DNA of 64,000 bases from Stenocarpella maydis. Its lineage: Eukaryota > Ascomycota > Sordariomycetes > Diaporthales > Diaporthaceae. The notes below the pieces were generated by a model. It ran no database searches, was not told where the DNA came from, and saw only the letters and a program-made list of their open reading frames with translations. Positions within the stretch are counted from its first letter, which is position 1. Each line of letters begins with the position of its first letter. The position numbers and the translations under genes were made by a program. The stretch lies in contig NQMI01000139.1 of NCBI GenBank assembly GCA_002270565.1, positions 1-64,000 on the forward strand. Direction: 5' to 3'. Positions 13,710-24,998 of this stretch are shown piece after piece.

Positions 13710-16039
13710 ATGGTATCTCTTGAGCATCACAACTTCGCCATGTTGCCCAGACACATGAGCGAGGAACAGGAGCACCTGAGCTCCATATACCCTGATCCTC
13801 CCCAGGGCGCCTTCTCTACTGCCGCCATGGACCTGGGCCTCACCTCGGATGTTTACTTCCCACGGCTCGGCCAGGATTTCCCTCCGAACATGAGCGCCTT
13901 TGATCACCACCTGCCATTTGCCGCAGACGGGCCCACGGGCTGGTCGTATGGCGGTCGCGTGTCACCACCCATATTCCAGGAAGACAGAGAGATGGGCATT
14001 CCTTCAAACATCTCGACCGCTTCTGTCCCATCAGCACCCTCCTCAGCAGTCGGCTCGCCACAGTCGACCCACGGCCAGCCAGCACCAGTACCCGAGTGGG
14101 CGGGCCCTCAGGGCGTGGCCCTGAGCCCCGGCATCGTCGGCTCTCACGAGTACTTCACCGGCTCCGAGTACAACAGCTACGTCCCACAAGGTATGGAGGA
14201 TCTCGCACCTTTTGCATTCGCAGACAGCTCAAAGCCACCCGGTTTTGTTGGTGAGTCACCAAAGACTTCTACATCTGTTGCTCCCGAGCATCTCCACCGA
14301 AAACAGCATAGTTCTGGTCCTTTCTCTCATCCTGTGTCTTGCGAATCACCATGTACTGTACCCGCCGAGCCCTGGTCTGCTGTGGGTGCTTGTCCTGCCG
14401 CCGCGCGGGTGCAGGTGCCGAGTTCGTCCGTGTCCCCCCAGTTGTCCAGAAAATCCAGTGTCTACACGTCTCCTGATTCCGTAGCTCCGTTTCCTTCTCC
14501 CACGGCGGCCGGCTGGACAAGTCCGACGACGCCTCAAGTGGTCTCCTCTTTCTTTTCTCAGTCTAGTGGTCATTTTGTTGCTCCTCTCGGGTCTTCCTGT
14601 TGGTTTCCTTAATCATCTCTTCACCACTTCAAATGCGCACCTCGCTGACCTCGTAACCGACACTAGACCCAAGCTTGATCCACCACGAGATCAGCCGGCC
14701 GCTTATGCCGCCCTATGACGCTGGGTTCCAGCAGACCTCATCTGCATACCCCAGCTCGCCCGCTCTCACTGCCTCATCGCCGCACCTGAGGACAGGCAGC
14801 CAGAGCCCATTCATGCAACCCAATGCCAATTACCACTACTCCCCTTACCCGGCACCAATCGACCAGGGACGGCGGCCCAGCCTGGTCTCATACCAATCCG
14901 GCCATTCTGGAGCGTACAGCGACAGTGACTCGAAAGAGAAGCAACGATGCCCCCACCCCGACTGTGGCAAGACCTTCAAGGACCTCAAAGCCCACATGTT
15001 GACGCATCAGACGGAGCGCCCAGAGAAGTGCCCCATCACGACGTGCGAATACCACATCAAGGGCTTTGCGAGGAAATACGACAAGAACCGTCACACCCTC
15101 ACCCATTACAAGGGCACCATGGTGTGCGGTTTCTGCCCTGGCTCTGGCTCCGCGGCCGAGAAGTCTTTCAATAGGGCAGACGTGTTCAAGAGGCATCTGA
15201 CGGCGGTGCACGGAGTGGAGCAGACGCCACCCAACAGCCGCAAGAACAAGAACGGTGCCGCCACCTCAGCATCCACAGGGAAGAAGCCAGGTCCTGGCTA
15301 CGCACCGGACGCCACTGGCAAGTGTTCGACATGTTCGCAGACATTCAGCAACGCGCAGGACTTCTACGAGCACTTGGACGACTGTGTGCTGCGCATTGTC
15401 CAGCAGGAAGACCCTGCCGAGGCCGTCAACGCGAGGAGGCTCGCAGAGGTCGAGAACGACCGTGAGGTGCACGCCACGCTGGAGAAGAACAGCCTGCCGA
15501 CCACGACACAGACAATGATGACCGAGGACGACGATGATGAGGAGCTCATGGAGGACGAGGAGAGCCAGTTCCTCGACGAGCAGAACCTGATGGCGCTCGG
15601 CGTCAAGACCTCGGCATCGCCCACCAAGAAGTCCAAGGGCAACCCAGCCAACGGCGTGCAAAAGTCGCGCGGCCTGACGCACTCCCGTGGCGGCGTGTCA
15701 ATGTCCAAACCCAATGCCGGCAACCGGGCGCGCAAGCACCGGAGGGAGTACCCTTCGTCGTGGGGCTTCGACAAGGGCCAGATGACAATGAGGAAGCGGG
15801 TGATGGCAGTCTTTGACGGACCCCGCCGGCTGGCCAAGGACGACATGATGCTGTCCACGGAGCGCGAGGTGCGGGTGCCCCTCGGTGACGGCAAGTCGTA
15901 CGTCACCGACCTAGACGTCCAGACCATGAAGCGGGCCGAGGGCTTCCTCAACGCCACAGAGGAGGAGAAGGGCATCTGGATCTCAGATGACCCAACGGAG
16001 GAGGACATGAAGGCCATGCTGGATGCTCAGATGCAATGA
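13710..16039 (+). CDS. C2H2 zinc-finger transcription factor
   Basis: Nuclear DNA-binding regulator, family not identified to a named gene. Exons 13710-14250 and 14667-16039 join in phase across a 416 bp intron (GTGAGT..CACTAG) to give 637 residues. The N-terminal 270 residues are Pro/Ser/Gln-rich, as in activation regions. Zinc fingers begin at C275: a C-x4-C..H-x3-H finger, a second with a longer linker, a third C-x2-C type and a last atypical C-x2-C..H..C unit. A strongly acidic patch (DDDDEELMEDEE) and a basic stretch follow. The C-terminal ~110 residues look conserved rather than disordered (YPSSWGFDKGQMTMRKR). The large intron stays open in the upstream frame, so retention would give a 300-residue form without zinc fingers. 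The very long upstream region suggests complex regulation. Confidence 0.88.
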
Positions 16040-17224
16040 GCAACAGCCATCGGCTGGATGATGTTTGCATCCCTTGTATACCCCCACACAAATCACATTC
16101 GGGATGCGGGACAGGCCCGGGCGCGCAGGAGAATTTTTGATACCCACTCTCATCACTCTCATGTATGCGCAGGATATGCCTTTTTTTCCCCCTTCTTTTT
16201 AAACTGGAAAGCGAGCAAGCAAAAGTGGATTATGATTTTTTATTTATTCTTCTCTATATGTCTCTTGGGGACTGCGGCATGAGCGGGCGGCATACTTTTT
16301 CGGTGTGAAAAAATCCTTGGGGAAAATGGAGTGCCATGCACGATGTGGACCATTTCTCACTACTTTACTTTCTACTACTACTCCTGTTCGCCTCATGATG
16401 GCTGTGATGATACCCGGGCATATGGTTATATATCTTGTGGGAGATGGGACCCCCTTGTTGGTTTGGCCCTCTTTGGTTTTGTTTGACTTGGGGGTTGCAC
16501 GGAGTTAATACTGGTTTGTGTTGATGTGGCGATAACCACGGTTGACGCTGGACCCGAGAGCACGCGATGGGTTTAATAGTCGATGAATCCAAAATCCTTC
16601 TGACTGGAGTCTATCTGCTGCTCTCCCCCCTGTGATGATTCCTGCAGGTCTCCAGGTAAATAAGCCCCGCTGGGATAGTGCTCCTCGTCTGGCATGCCGG
16701 GCTCAACAAGAATGAAACCTGTAGAGTCAATGTATCACATGGGTTGGTCACTGTCAGGGGGGGCAAGCATTTCTGTTCCGACTACAATCTTTGCATCTGA
16801 CAGTCAGCCCAGAGGAGGCACAGGAAACAAAGCCGCAGACCAAGACCAGGATTCAGAGGCGCGGTTGGTTGGTCGCGTGTTTATGCACGGGCCATTTGTT
16901 CCGCCGGAAGGAGGCCTAGCGGGAATTGGTAATTCAATGACGGCACAGGCCTTCGGGCTCAGCTACCACAGTAGCTCCTCAGGTCGGTCGCCCGCCACAA
17001 GTCCGGACTCTTTCAACGTGGCATCAAGTTGCTGCTGAACGACATCCCAGAAGAAGCACACCACCCCTCCCCGCCAGCTGCTACCGCGTCGCCAACTACT
17101 TCGCATCCCAATTGCCACTATGGGCACTTGACCAACGCCCGCCCACTGCCCTCGCTTTGTTTTCCCAACCTCAGCAGACGACGCATTCGAATCCTCTCAA
17201 GCTCCGGGGATAGCTGGTCACGAG
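16040..17224. other. Intergenic region between C2H2 regulator and HRD1
   Basis: It holds the 3' UTR of the regulator (T-rich near 16180-16250) and the HRD1 promoter. A 114-codon plus frame at 16694-17038 is present but has no recognisable domain. No TATA box seen next to HRD1. Confidence 0.5.
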
Positions 17225-20134
17225 ATGCGCTTGGCCATGTACGCCGGGGTATGTGTTGTGCGCCCCAGCTCCGACCCAGCCCCCCTCCTCCGGGCACAGT
17301 CCCCTCTTCACCAGAGTTGCGCGCCCCGCCGATCCGTCCGTGTGACCAGCAACACTGGAAACCACATGGCGGTGGCAGCAGCAATGCCGACCATCGCCAG
17401 ACAGGCTAGGGCTGACATGAGTGTTTTGTATAGGCCTCGGCGGCCCTTGCGGCCGCGGTTGTCACGTCCGCCTTCTACCAGCGCGCCAACTTCTACTCCG
17501 CCATGGTCTATCTGTCGCAGAGCAACCTCTGCTTAATGGTAAGTCCCTGGCTCCGTCCCCATCTATCCGGGAATCCCACCCGTAGCCACCCGGGCACGCG
17601 ACCGCCCATGACAAGCCGGCCGAGACTGATTGCCACCCCCCCCCGGACAGATCCTCGTCAACCTCGTCTTTCTCATCTACGGCTCCTTCATGTACGGCCT
17701 TCAGCGGCTCTGCTTCGGTTCCCTCCGCCCCGTCGAGGTCGAGCAGCTCTACGAGAAGGCCTGGTTCGCCATCACCGAGACCTGCCTCGCCATGACCGTC
17801 TTCCGCGAGGAGGTCGGCGCCTTCTTCATCGTCATGTTCACCGCCCTCATCACGGGCAAGGTCTGGGGCTGGATCGGCGAGGGCCGCGTCGAGGTCTTCG
17901 AGCAGCAGCCGCCAGCCAACCCCCGCCTCTTCCACGCCCGCCTCGTCGTGTCGCTGTTCTCCAGCATCCTGTACAACTGCTGGCTGCTGAGCTACTGCAT
18001 CAACACCGTCATCGCCCAGGCGAAGCCCACCATGATGGTTATGTTCCTGTTTGAGTTCGCAATCCTGGCTGTCGGATCCCTGCACACCGGGCTGCGGTAC
18101 GCTATCTCTCTGGTTGAGGCGAGTGTTATTAAGAGGCAGACCGCCCAGAGGTTAGAGCAGCGAAGGCTCGAGGTGAGGGAGCAGAGGGCGGAGATCCTGC
18201 GGAGGAGAGAGGCTGGCGAGACGACTGAGGATGCCGACACGCTGCCGGACGAAGCCGATATCGATGAGATGGATATTGAGGTCCCGGGCTGGGACACGAA
18301 GGGCCAGTGGGTCCTGTTCCTGGACCTCTTCGCCGGTGAGTCTGAATGCTGCCTCGACCACAGCTGAGCGTCATCTAACACAGCTTCAGATCTGCTCAAG
18401 CTCTCGGTTTACACCGCCTTCTTCTGCGTGTTGCTCGTCTTCTACGGTCTACCGATTCACATAATGAGAGACCTCTTCATGACGACGAGAAGCTTCGTCA
18501 AGCGGCTGACAGCCCTGCTGAGATACAAGCAGGCGCTGAGGGACATGAACCGATACCCAGACGCCACAGCGGAAGACCTCGGGCGCGAGGATACTTGCAT
18601 CATCTGCCGAGAGGAGATGCGACCCTGGGACCCCAACTCCGGCCAGGTGGAGAGAACAAGACCGAAGAAGCTACCATGTGGCCACATCTTGCACTTTGGC
18701 TGTCTCAAGAGCTGGTTGGAAAGACAACAAGTCTGTCCGACCTGTCGGAGCTCTGTCGTGGTCGACCAGCCGCCGGGGAACGGCCAATACCGCCCTAGGA
18801 TGGCGCTTCATATACAACCAAATCTACCAGGCGGGCAGAATCAGCCGGCACCAGCGAACGGCCAGGCCCCCGGCGTCCGGGACGCACAGCTTAATGGGCA
18901 GGCCGGACAGGGCGGCCAACAGCAACCCGCAGGTCCCAGGGCAGCCATGCGGTACATCAACCTCGGCCCTATAAGGTTAGGCTTCGCCCAGGGTGGGCAG
19001 GAGGTGGCAGAGCTGGCGAACCGGATGGGCGTCGACCTGAATGGGGCTAATGGCCCAGCGGCGACACAGGCGCATATTCCCGCGACGAATGCCGTGGATC
19101 TCTCGACGATGGAAGCTGTTCGTAATAGGTTGCAGGAGGTTGATCAGAGGATCCAGCAGGAAGTCCGCGACATACAGCAAGGCATACAGAATGTCCACAC
19201 GGCCCAGCACGAACTGCAGCTCATCAACATCATATTTTCCGAGCTCGCACGCATCAGACAGCTGAACCTTGGCCAGCAACAAGCCACAGCTCAGCCTGGC
19301 CAGCCGATATCTATCCCCAATGGCGCTACTGCTGCTGGTGTACCTCCCCAGCAGCTAGGCGCCGCACCGGTACCAACGCCGGCCGCATACCCCGCAGGCC
19401 AGATCCCTCTCCCGACGATGCCACAGACCTCGAACCCTTTCATTCCTAGGATGAACTCTCCCACCATAACACGCCACAGCGCCACCCCGCAGACGACAGC
19501 TATTCCCTCTGGCAGCGCAGACCTTCCGGAAGGTGTCGTGATCCCGCCGGGCTGGTCCCTCATGCCTCTTCAGCGCCTTGACGCTGGGGCGTCTCTGGCC
19601 AACGGGACTCAGTTGCACGGTGGTCTCACACCATCCAACCCGTCAGAAGGGGCCCCGCACGCCGGAACTCCCCACATGAACGGTGCCATACCACCCCAGC
19701 CTAGCAATGGTGGCGGAACGGCCCCAGGCGCTAACGGAGGACGCACATCTGAGGAGGCCCACAGCACAGACGCCCAGCAAGCTCCCCGCCAGGCGACAGC
19801 CGAGCCGCCCCAAGTGGCAGCCCCAACACCGGTGACGCCAGTCTGGGGCGGGTCGGCGCAACTCTTTGGGGGCGGGGTCGGCACGGGCAGTAGTGGTGGA
19901 TTGCCATTCGGGTTTGAGGTGTCTGGCTCGAGCCGGTCTGCGTCGCAGACCCGCGAAGGGGAGAGCAGCACCAGCAGCAACCAGGAGACTGGCGAGCAGC
20001 GCGCGAGCAGCACTCCGGGCGAGGCGAGTGCGCCAGCTGCTCCTGCTCCGCCTGCGGCCGAGGGGCACGAGGACGGTTCTGCGGCCGCGAAAGGCAAGGC
20101 GCCTGCTGCCACGGTCGAGGATGCCGAGGACTGA
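17225..20134 (+). CDS. HRD1: ERAD RING E3 ubiquitin ligase Hrd1
   Basis: Multi-spanning ER membrane ligase that ubiquitinates misfolded lumenal and membrane proteins retrotranslocated with Hrd3 and Cdc48. Exons: 17225-17248 (eight codons), 17434-17538, 17651-18335 and 18390-20134; product about 852 residues. The first ~330 residues carry a run of hydrophobic helices matching the Hrd1 membrane domain. The RING-H2 follows: [22 protein letters not shown], with all eight zinc ligands present. The remaining ~450 residues are Pro/Gln/Gly/Ala-rich and low in complexity, much longer than in yeast, typical of filamentous fungi. The short first exon is set by the conserved start followed by GTATGT. The last intron has two acceptors six bases apart (ending 18383 and 18389), both in frame; the downstream one gives the more conserved DLFADLLKL. 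Confidence 0.95.
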
Positions 20135-21416
20135 AGCCGTGAGGGTAGTTTTGCCAGTTGGCGGCCCGTTTTTCTTTTCAGCAGATTTCTTATAGCACCT
20201 AACAAAAGCGAGGCATACGGAGATACCAAACCTTGGGAAAGCAAACTTGCCGATCGAGCGGGGAGGAAAATGTTTTACTGCTGTGGCCCTAGTTTGTAGC
20301 AAGTGTCACCAGGGTCGACTATAGAGTCCATTTCCCTTGTCCAGACGGTGAAGTATGGGCATGGACGTATTTATTGCACAAAGGCAAGCGCGTCTTCTAC
20401 CTCGGTAGATCTTAATAATATGGTCCAGGGAGAGAGACAGGCAAGAAACACGCACATTTCTGTTTCGACAGCGGACGCAGAGCTATATTCAAGAAACAAC
20501 AGTTTAAGCGCCGGGCCATCGCGCCTGATTGCCCACACACACCAACTAAGACAGAGCTGTCTGTCGCTCGCCGTTGTGGGAGCTCCACGCCATACGGGAG
20601 TCCCGCCCCGTGAAACTCGCGTGTGCCGTGCATCGCGCCGGTCACTCCATGTATGATTTACCTCGCCCGTGTAACTCATCTGCTTGCTTGGCGTAATTGA
20701 GTCTCTCTGTGTGTTGAGGATGGACCCCGGGTGCCGTCGCCGGCCGGGCGCCCCGAGAAGCTTCAGCCGTCGTCCTTCCTCTTCGGTCGGGAATCGACGC
20801 GTGCCGAATGGGCGATTTGGAGAGGCTGTGGACTGGGAGGCAGGTTGCGGTTGCGGGACAATATATATGTCTGAAATAGCGGTTGCAGTCCTGCCCGGTC
20901 CAGGATGGTAACCAAAGACATGCGTGTATGTCACCGCGTCAGGTTGCGGCAGGACTCCCAGTTGCGTGTTCTTACGAACCCCCCCCCCCCCGGTGTCCAC
21001 ACGTGGGGTCTATATTGCTTGCTCGGCCGGACTGACTTGCTCTTTTACGCTGTATTGGTGAGAGAAGCTTTAGCGCGACATCTCACTCGGCCGAGGGTGC
21101 TCCGAAGCAATGTCCAGATATGCCTGCTATTCAGTCACTCGGAGAAGGCCTCGACGGCTATATCAAAAACAGGCCTCATGCCTGCTCGTGGTCCTGTGTC
21201 GAGTTCTTCTTCTTTTTTTTGGTGAGTGACTGCGAAATGTTAGTTTTGCCACGACCGTAAGTTCTCCAAGAAAATGCTTGCTCTGAAACCGGCATCAAAA
21301 TATGGTACGCCGTCCACCAGTCAGATTAAACCAACGGGTCTCGGATAGTTGAGGCGTCCCGGGATGTGTAAGAATAAGTCGCTGAGAAGTCCCTCTCTCG
21401 CGATGGTCGTCCACCC
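20135..21416. other. Convergent intergenic region, HRD1 and UCH37-type genes
   Basis: 1.3 kb between converging genes. Short frames on both strands have no conserved content. A C-run is present at about 20981-20990. No RNA gene recognised. Confidence 0.5.
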
Positions 21417-22573
21417 CTAGGCCCCCATCTCAACGTCCTCGCCGCCCGCTTTCCTTTTCGTCTCAGCCCGGTGCTTCAGCTTCCCCATGGCATCGTCCAC
21501 CCACTTCCTGTACGCGTCCTCGCCGCCCTCCTTCAGCCTCGACGCGACCACGCCCTTGAGGACCTCCCCGGCGAACCCCACAAAGTTGTGCCGCCTGAGC
21601 GCGTTCTCGAACCGCCAGTCCCTCCGCTTCCTCTCCTCCCTCTCCAGCAGCTCGTGGTCCCCGATCTCCCTGGCGCGGATGCGCAGGTCGCGCACCATTG
21701 CCAGCAGGTTGAAGCGGATCTCGGTAGCGTCGTAGCGGCTCACGCGCCGCTGCAGCACCTCCATCACCTTGGCCGGGAACTCGCCCAGCGTGCAGGGGCC
21801 GTGGCTGATGGGGGCGGGCTGCAGACCATCCATCTCATATAGGGTGCCGCCAATGGGGGTGTAGGCAATAAAGTGGTAGACGTCCTCGGCCTCGCCCGAG
21901 GTCCGCTGCGTCTCGTCGGCGAAGGGGCTACTCTTGGCGAAGGAGTTGTGCACGCCCCGGATCAGCTCGCTGTTGGAGAGGGCCTCGCCGCGGAATTCGG
22001 GAGGCAGTGCCATGGTAAAGTCGCGGAAGTCGCGCAGCTTCTCGCCGATGTCGATGTGGCCGGCCTCGCCCTCGGGCGACCGCTCGTCCTGCTTGTTCAT
22101 GAGCACCGACAGCAGCGCCTGGGTTCCGCACGCGTTCTGGATGGTCTGGGCGGCAAAGAAGAGGCGCTCGGCGGCGCCGTGGTCGAAGGTGCCCTCGTGG
22201 GGCTTCTCGGCCGAGGTGTAGGGCGTGTCGGTGGGGTACTTGAAGAGGAAGATGACGCCGTAGACGGGGTGCAGCTGCGCAAGAGAGTCGGGGTCCATCG
22301 TTATCAGCTCCTCGAACTGCACATCTTTCACGCCGAGGTTGTCTAGGAGGTAGGTGAAGACGCCCTTGTGAGTGTCAGTGCACTGCTCGTGCATATAGGC
22401 GCAGAGGTAAGGCACGTCTGCGCCTGGGGCAGCTTATGGGAGGGGGGAGACGGGTGGGCGAGGGACGCACCGCATCGGACTCGACTGGGATCAATCAGCA
22501 TACCGAAGCTCCAGCGATCATAGATAACTTGGGCAGGGGCGAGATACTCACTTGTATTCCAGCCGCCACTCAT
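21417..22573 (-). CDS. Ubiquitin C-terminal hydrolase, UCH37/UCHL5 type
   Basis: Cysteine protease (peptidase C12) that removes ubiquitin; members of this branch associate with the proteasome or with chromatin remodellers. Exons in transcript order: 22552-22573 (22 bp), 22471-22484 (14 bp) and 21417-22364; 327 residues. The tiny middle exon is needed to write the conserved start MSGGWNTIESDAGVFTYL. Catalytic residues are all present: oxyanion Q85, nucleophile C91 (NACGTQ), H176 (DVYHF) and D191 (MDGLQ). The C-terminal ~100 residues after the catalytic domain are charged and helical, like the UCH37 tail, and end in a basic KRKAGGEDVEMGA segment. The last intron ends at a weak AAG acceptor. A CAG acceptor 18 bp upstream is also in frame and would add six residues. 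Confidence 0.92.
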
Positions 22574-23703
22574 CCTGACGGGTTGGGGTGTACGGCAGCG
22601 AGGGGCTAATTACGGTTCTCGCACAGGTTGAAAAGACCGGGATGGCTTGTGAAGAGTGCAGGGACGAGAGAGTGGGCGAGCAGTCTTGCTGGCCTCACAA
22701 AGCCGGCCTGGTGAGGATCCACGTCTTGTGGTTACTGATCGGGGTCACAAGGCGAAGATGTGAGAAGAGCGGCTCGTGGGTAGACAGTTTGGTGGGGAGC
22801 TCCCGATGACGTTGAAAGACTGCTAGGATTATGAGGATGGGCCGCCGAGTCCATCTTATTTATCGATAAGCAGGTGCTTATAAAGCACTGCAGCTTTGCC
22901 GGAAATACACTGGCACAACTGGCTACATTGGGGTACACGCAAGCAGGACATGCGACAAGCAGGACATGCGAACCCTGGGCTTCCGTGATGTGTAACCATC
23001 ATGTTCGTGCCGGAAGGGAGCTAGGGGAGGGGAGGGGAGGGGAGATGGCCTAGAAGATGTTGTCGTCTCTGCCGGACGGCCGAGCGTTGCTGGATGAGGA
23101 TGCGATGAGACGCCTTTTTCGAGGCTCTAGACACGAGTGCTCTCTGCCAACCCCCAAATTGGTCATGCTCTTGCAGCTGTTTCTTCCCCAGTACTCCGAT
23201 GATGACGTACCTCTGGAATCAACTCCCATACTTACACTGCCTTCAGCACGCCGTCTCTCATTCGTGATGTAATCGGTGGACGTTGTCCAAGCTGTCATGA
23301 TATCTCTCCAAAACTCCCCTCCGGCTGCTGGTTTCTGCCGCTTGTCCATGCACCTGCATGCGGCGGGACAAGAGGCTGCTGCATCCGTTAACAACCACCC
23401 AGTGTACATCTGATTGAGTACTCGATTCATCCCTCATCGTAAAGGACCTCATTTGATTGAGACACAGCCTAGAAGGCAGGGGATCGGTGAAAAGAGAGGC
23501 GGAAATGTGATGGGTGCAATTGACACGAAAAGTTTCGACGAGTCTGGCACTGCCCCCTGCTTCTGCTTCCGCCATCGCAGCACCGCACTTTTTCCTCGAC
23601 CGTCCGGGTGTGTTCCGACGACCCTGTGTAGTGAGAGGCAACTTTTATATAATATTCGTATTGAAGAAGATGGTGGTGCTTGGTCGGGTGCGGTCTGGAG
23701 AAC
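22574..23703. other. Divergent intergenic region
   Basis: Upstream DNA shared by the UCH37-type gene (leftward) and the small membrane-protein gene (rightward). Open frames on both strands at 23050-23640 are short and lack recognisable domains. A GGGGA-rich tract occurs at about 23022-23044. Confidence 0.45.
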
Positions 23704-24187
23704 ATGATTTCCAGCTCGTATAATGGTGCCATGAGCGCTCTGTACGCCCACATCGCTGGTCCTGCTCCTAATATTGGAACTCCAGAGGTGTGCACTGCCC
23801 GGCCCGCACCTGACTGTGGGAACCAGCAGTCACTAATCTCTTCTTTAGCCAGTTAATCTTTCTTCTCTGTCTGCCAATGACGGAAAAGTCTCGCCGGGGC
23901 AACCCCTCCACAACCACAATAGCGCCTTCACCCTTGGAGGTGACCTGGAAGAAGCACGCCAGCCGGCCCCGGGCGGAGGCGATAACTTCGATTGGCCATC
24001 CCTGAATTCCAAGCGTTCAAAGGCATGGATAATGATCCTAATTCTCGGGGTTCTATCCTTCATTGTATTGCCAGGTCTTGTCCTGGGACTCGCCACGGGG
24101 CAGGTTCAGTGGGGCATCGCACTCTCTGCAGCTATAGCCACAGTCACCGGCGTCTTTGCAGGTCTCTACTATTACCTCGAAAATTGA
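23704..24187 (+). CDS. Small two-helix membrane protein, unknown function
   Basis: Two-exon gene hidden by its short exons: 23704-23787 and 23849-24187. The intron is GTGTGC..CTTTAG with a ctaat branch-like site, and both junctions are phase 0. The product is 140 residues. Residues 1-80 are hydrophilic, Ser/Asn/Gly-rich and slightly acidic. A basic patch SKRSK precedes a transmembrane helix at about 88-110; a short loop ATGQVQ and a second helix at about 115-137 follow, and the protein ends YYYLEN. The basic patch predicts an N-terminus facing the cytosol with a helical hairpin. No signal peptide. I do not recognise the family. The intron restores a long frame that ends directly after the second helix, which argues against chance. 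No relation to the flanking genes is evident. Confidence 0.7.
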
Positions 24188-24998
24188 GACTGGTAGAAGA
24201 CTTGTCAAGTAACAAAGGGAGCTCTTGTCGTGGCCTACTGGCGTTTATGCACTGTCGATGGGGCCACCATGCCACATTGCTTTTCCCTTGCGGACATCAA
24301 TTCGCAAGTCTTGTCTCGAGATCACTTCACATTTCGTACGGTTACCTGCCCAGGGTCAGCGCATGTTCAAAAGCCATGAAAACATTCATAGAAAATAAAA
24401 TCACATATTCTTCGGACTGTACCATCTCTGCAGGGTTACCAGCCTGGCACTACTGCCGTTGTTATTCAGTTCGACAGCAGGGAACCTGATCTTGAATACA
24501 TAGAACGTACCTAGGCAGACATCATAGTTCCTGTGCCCACTGCCCAATACGAAGATGGACTGGTCATTATTGTAGTAGAATAAAAATACAACTTGGTTTT
24601 GATTTTAAGGACAAGCTTAAAAGTTAGAACTAGTTGATTTACGGTAAATTCAATCCACAGGGAAACAAACATGTCCCTTTCTCTACGTGCGTCAATGTAA
24701 ACACATAATCTAGTAGAGTCTCTCGGCGCAATACATCTCTTTCTGAAACTGATGGCCATATGCGGGGACAATTCTCGTTATGACAACCTACATGTGACAC
24801 GAACACTTAGTACATCGATCGTTGATGCGACACTTACACACTACGGGTATTTTGGAAGCAGCATCATGGCTGTCTGAAATGGGAAGCAGAGTCTCGCTGA
24901 TGTACCTAGGTCGTATCTTCCGAGACTTCCACGGTGTGATAACTTAATTTTGGGAAGAGCTCGGACATGCCACCTTGTGATACTGCCTAACATACTTG
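24188..24998. other. Convergent intergenic region
   Basis: About 800 bp between the small membrane-protein gene and the GMC oxidoreductase. It contains two short tacctaggt-type palindromes near 24509 and 24903. No gene seen. Confidence 0.5.

Noticed and set aside
16694..17038. 114-codon plus-strand frame between the C2H2 regulator and HRD1
   Set aside because: Ser/Gly-rich, with no motif and no splice continuation. Possible but unsupported.
18428..20134. Treating the RING block as a separate gene from the membrane-domain exons
   Set aside because: A phase-consistent GTGAGT..AG intron joins them, and Hrd1 proteins always have the RING directly after the membrane domain.
21873..22346. 157-codon plus-strand frame opposite the UCH37-type gene
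   Set aside because: Antisense shadow of a clearly conserved coding exon.
23050..23640. Overlapping minus-strand frames of 126 and 127 codons
   Set aside because: They look faintly protein-like, but no splice model joins them and their promoter would overlap that of the plus-strand small membrane-protein gene. Not enough to call a gene.
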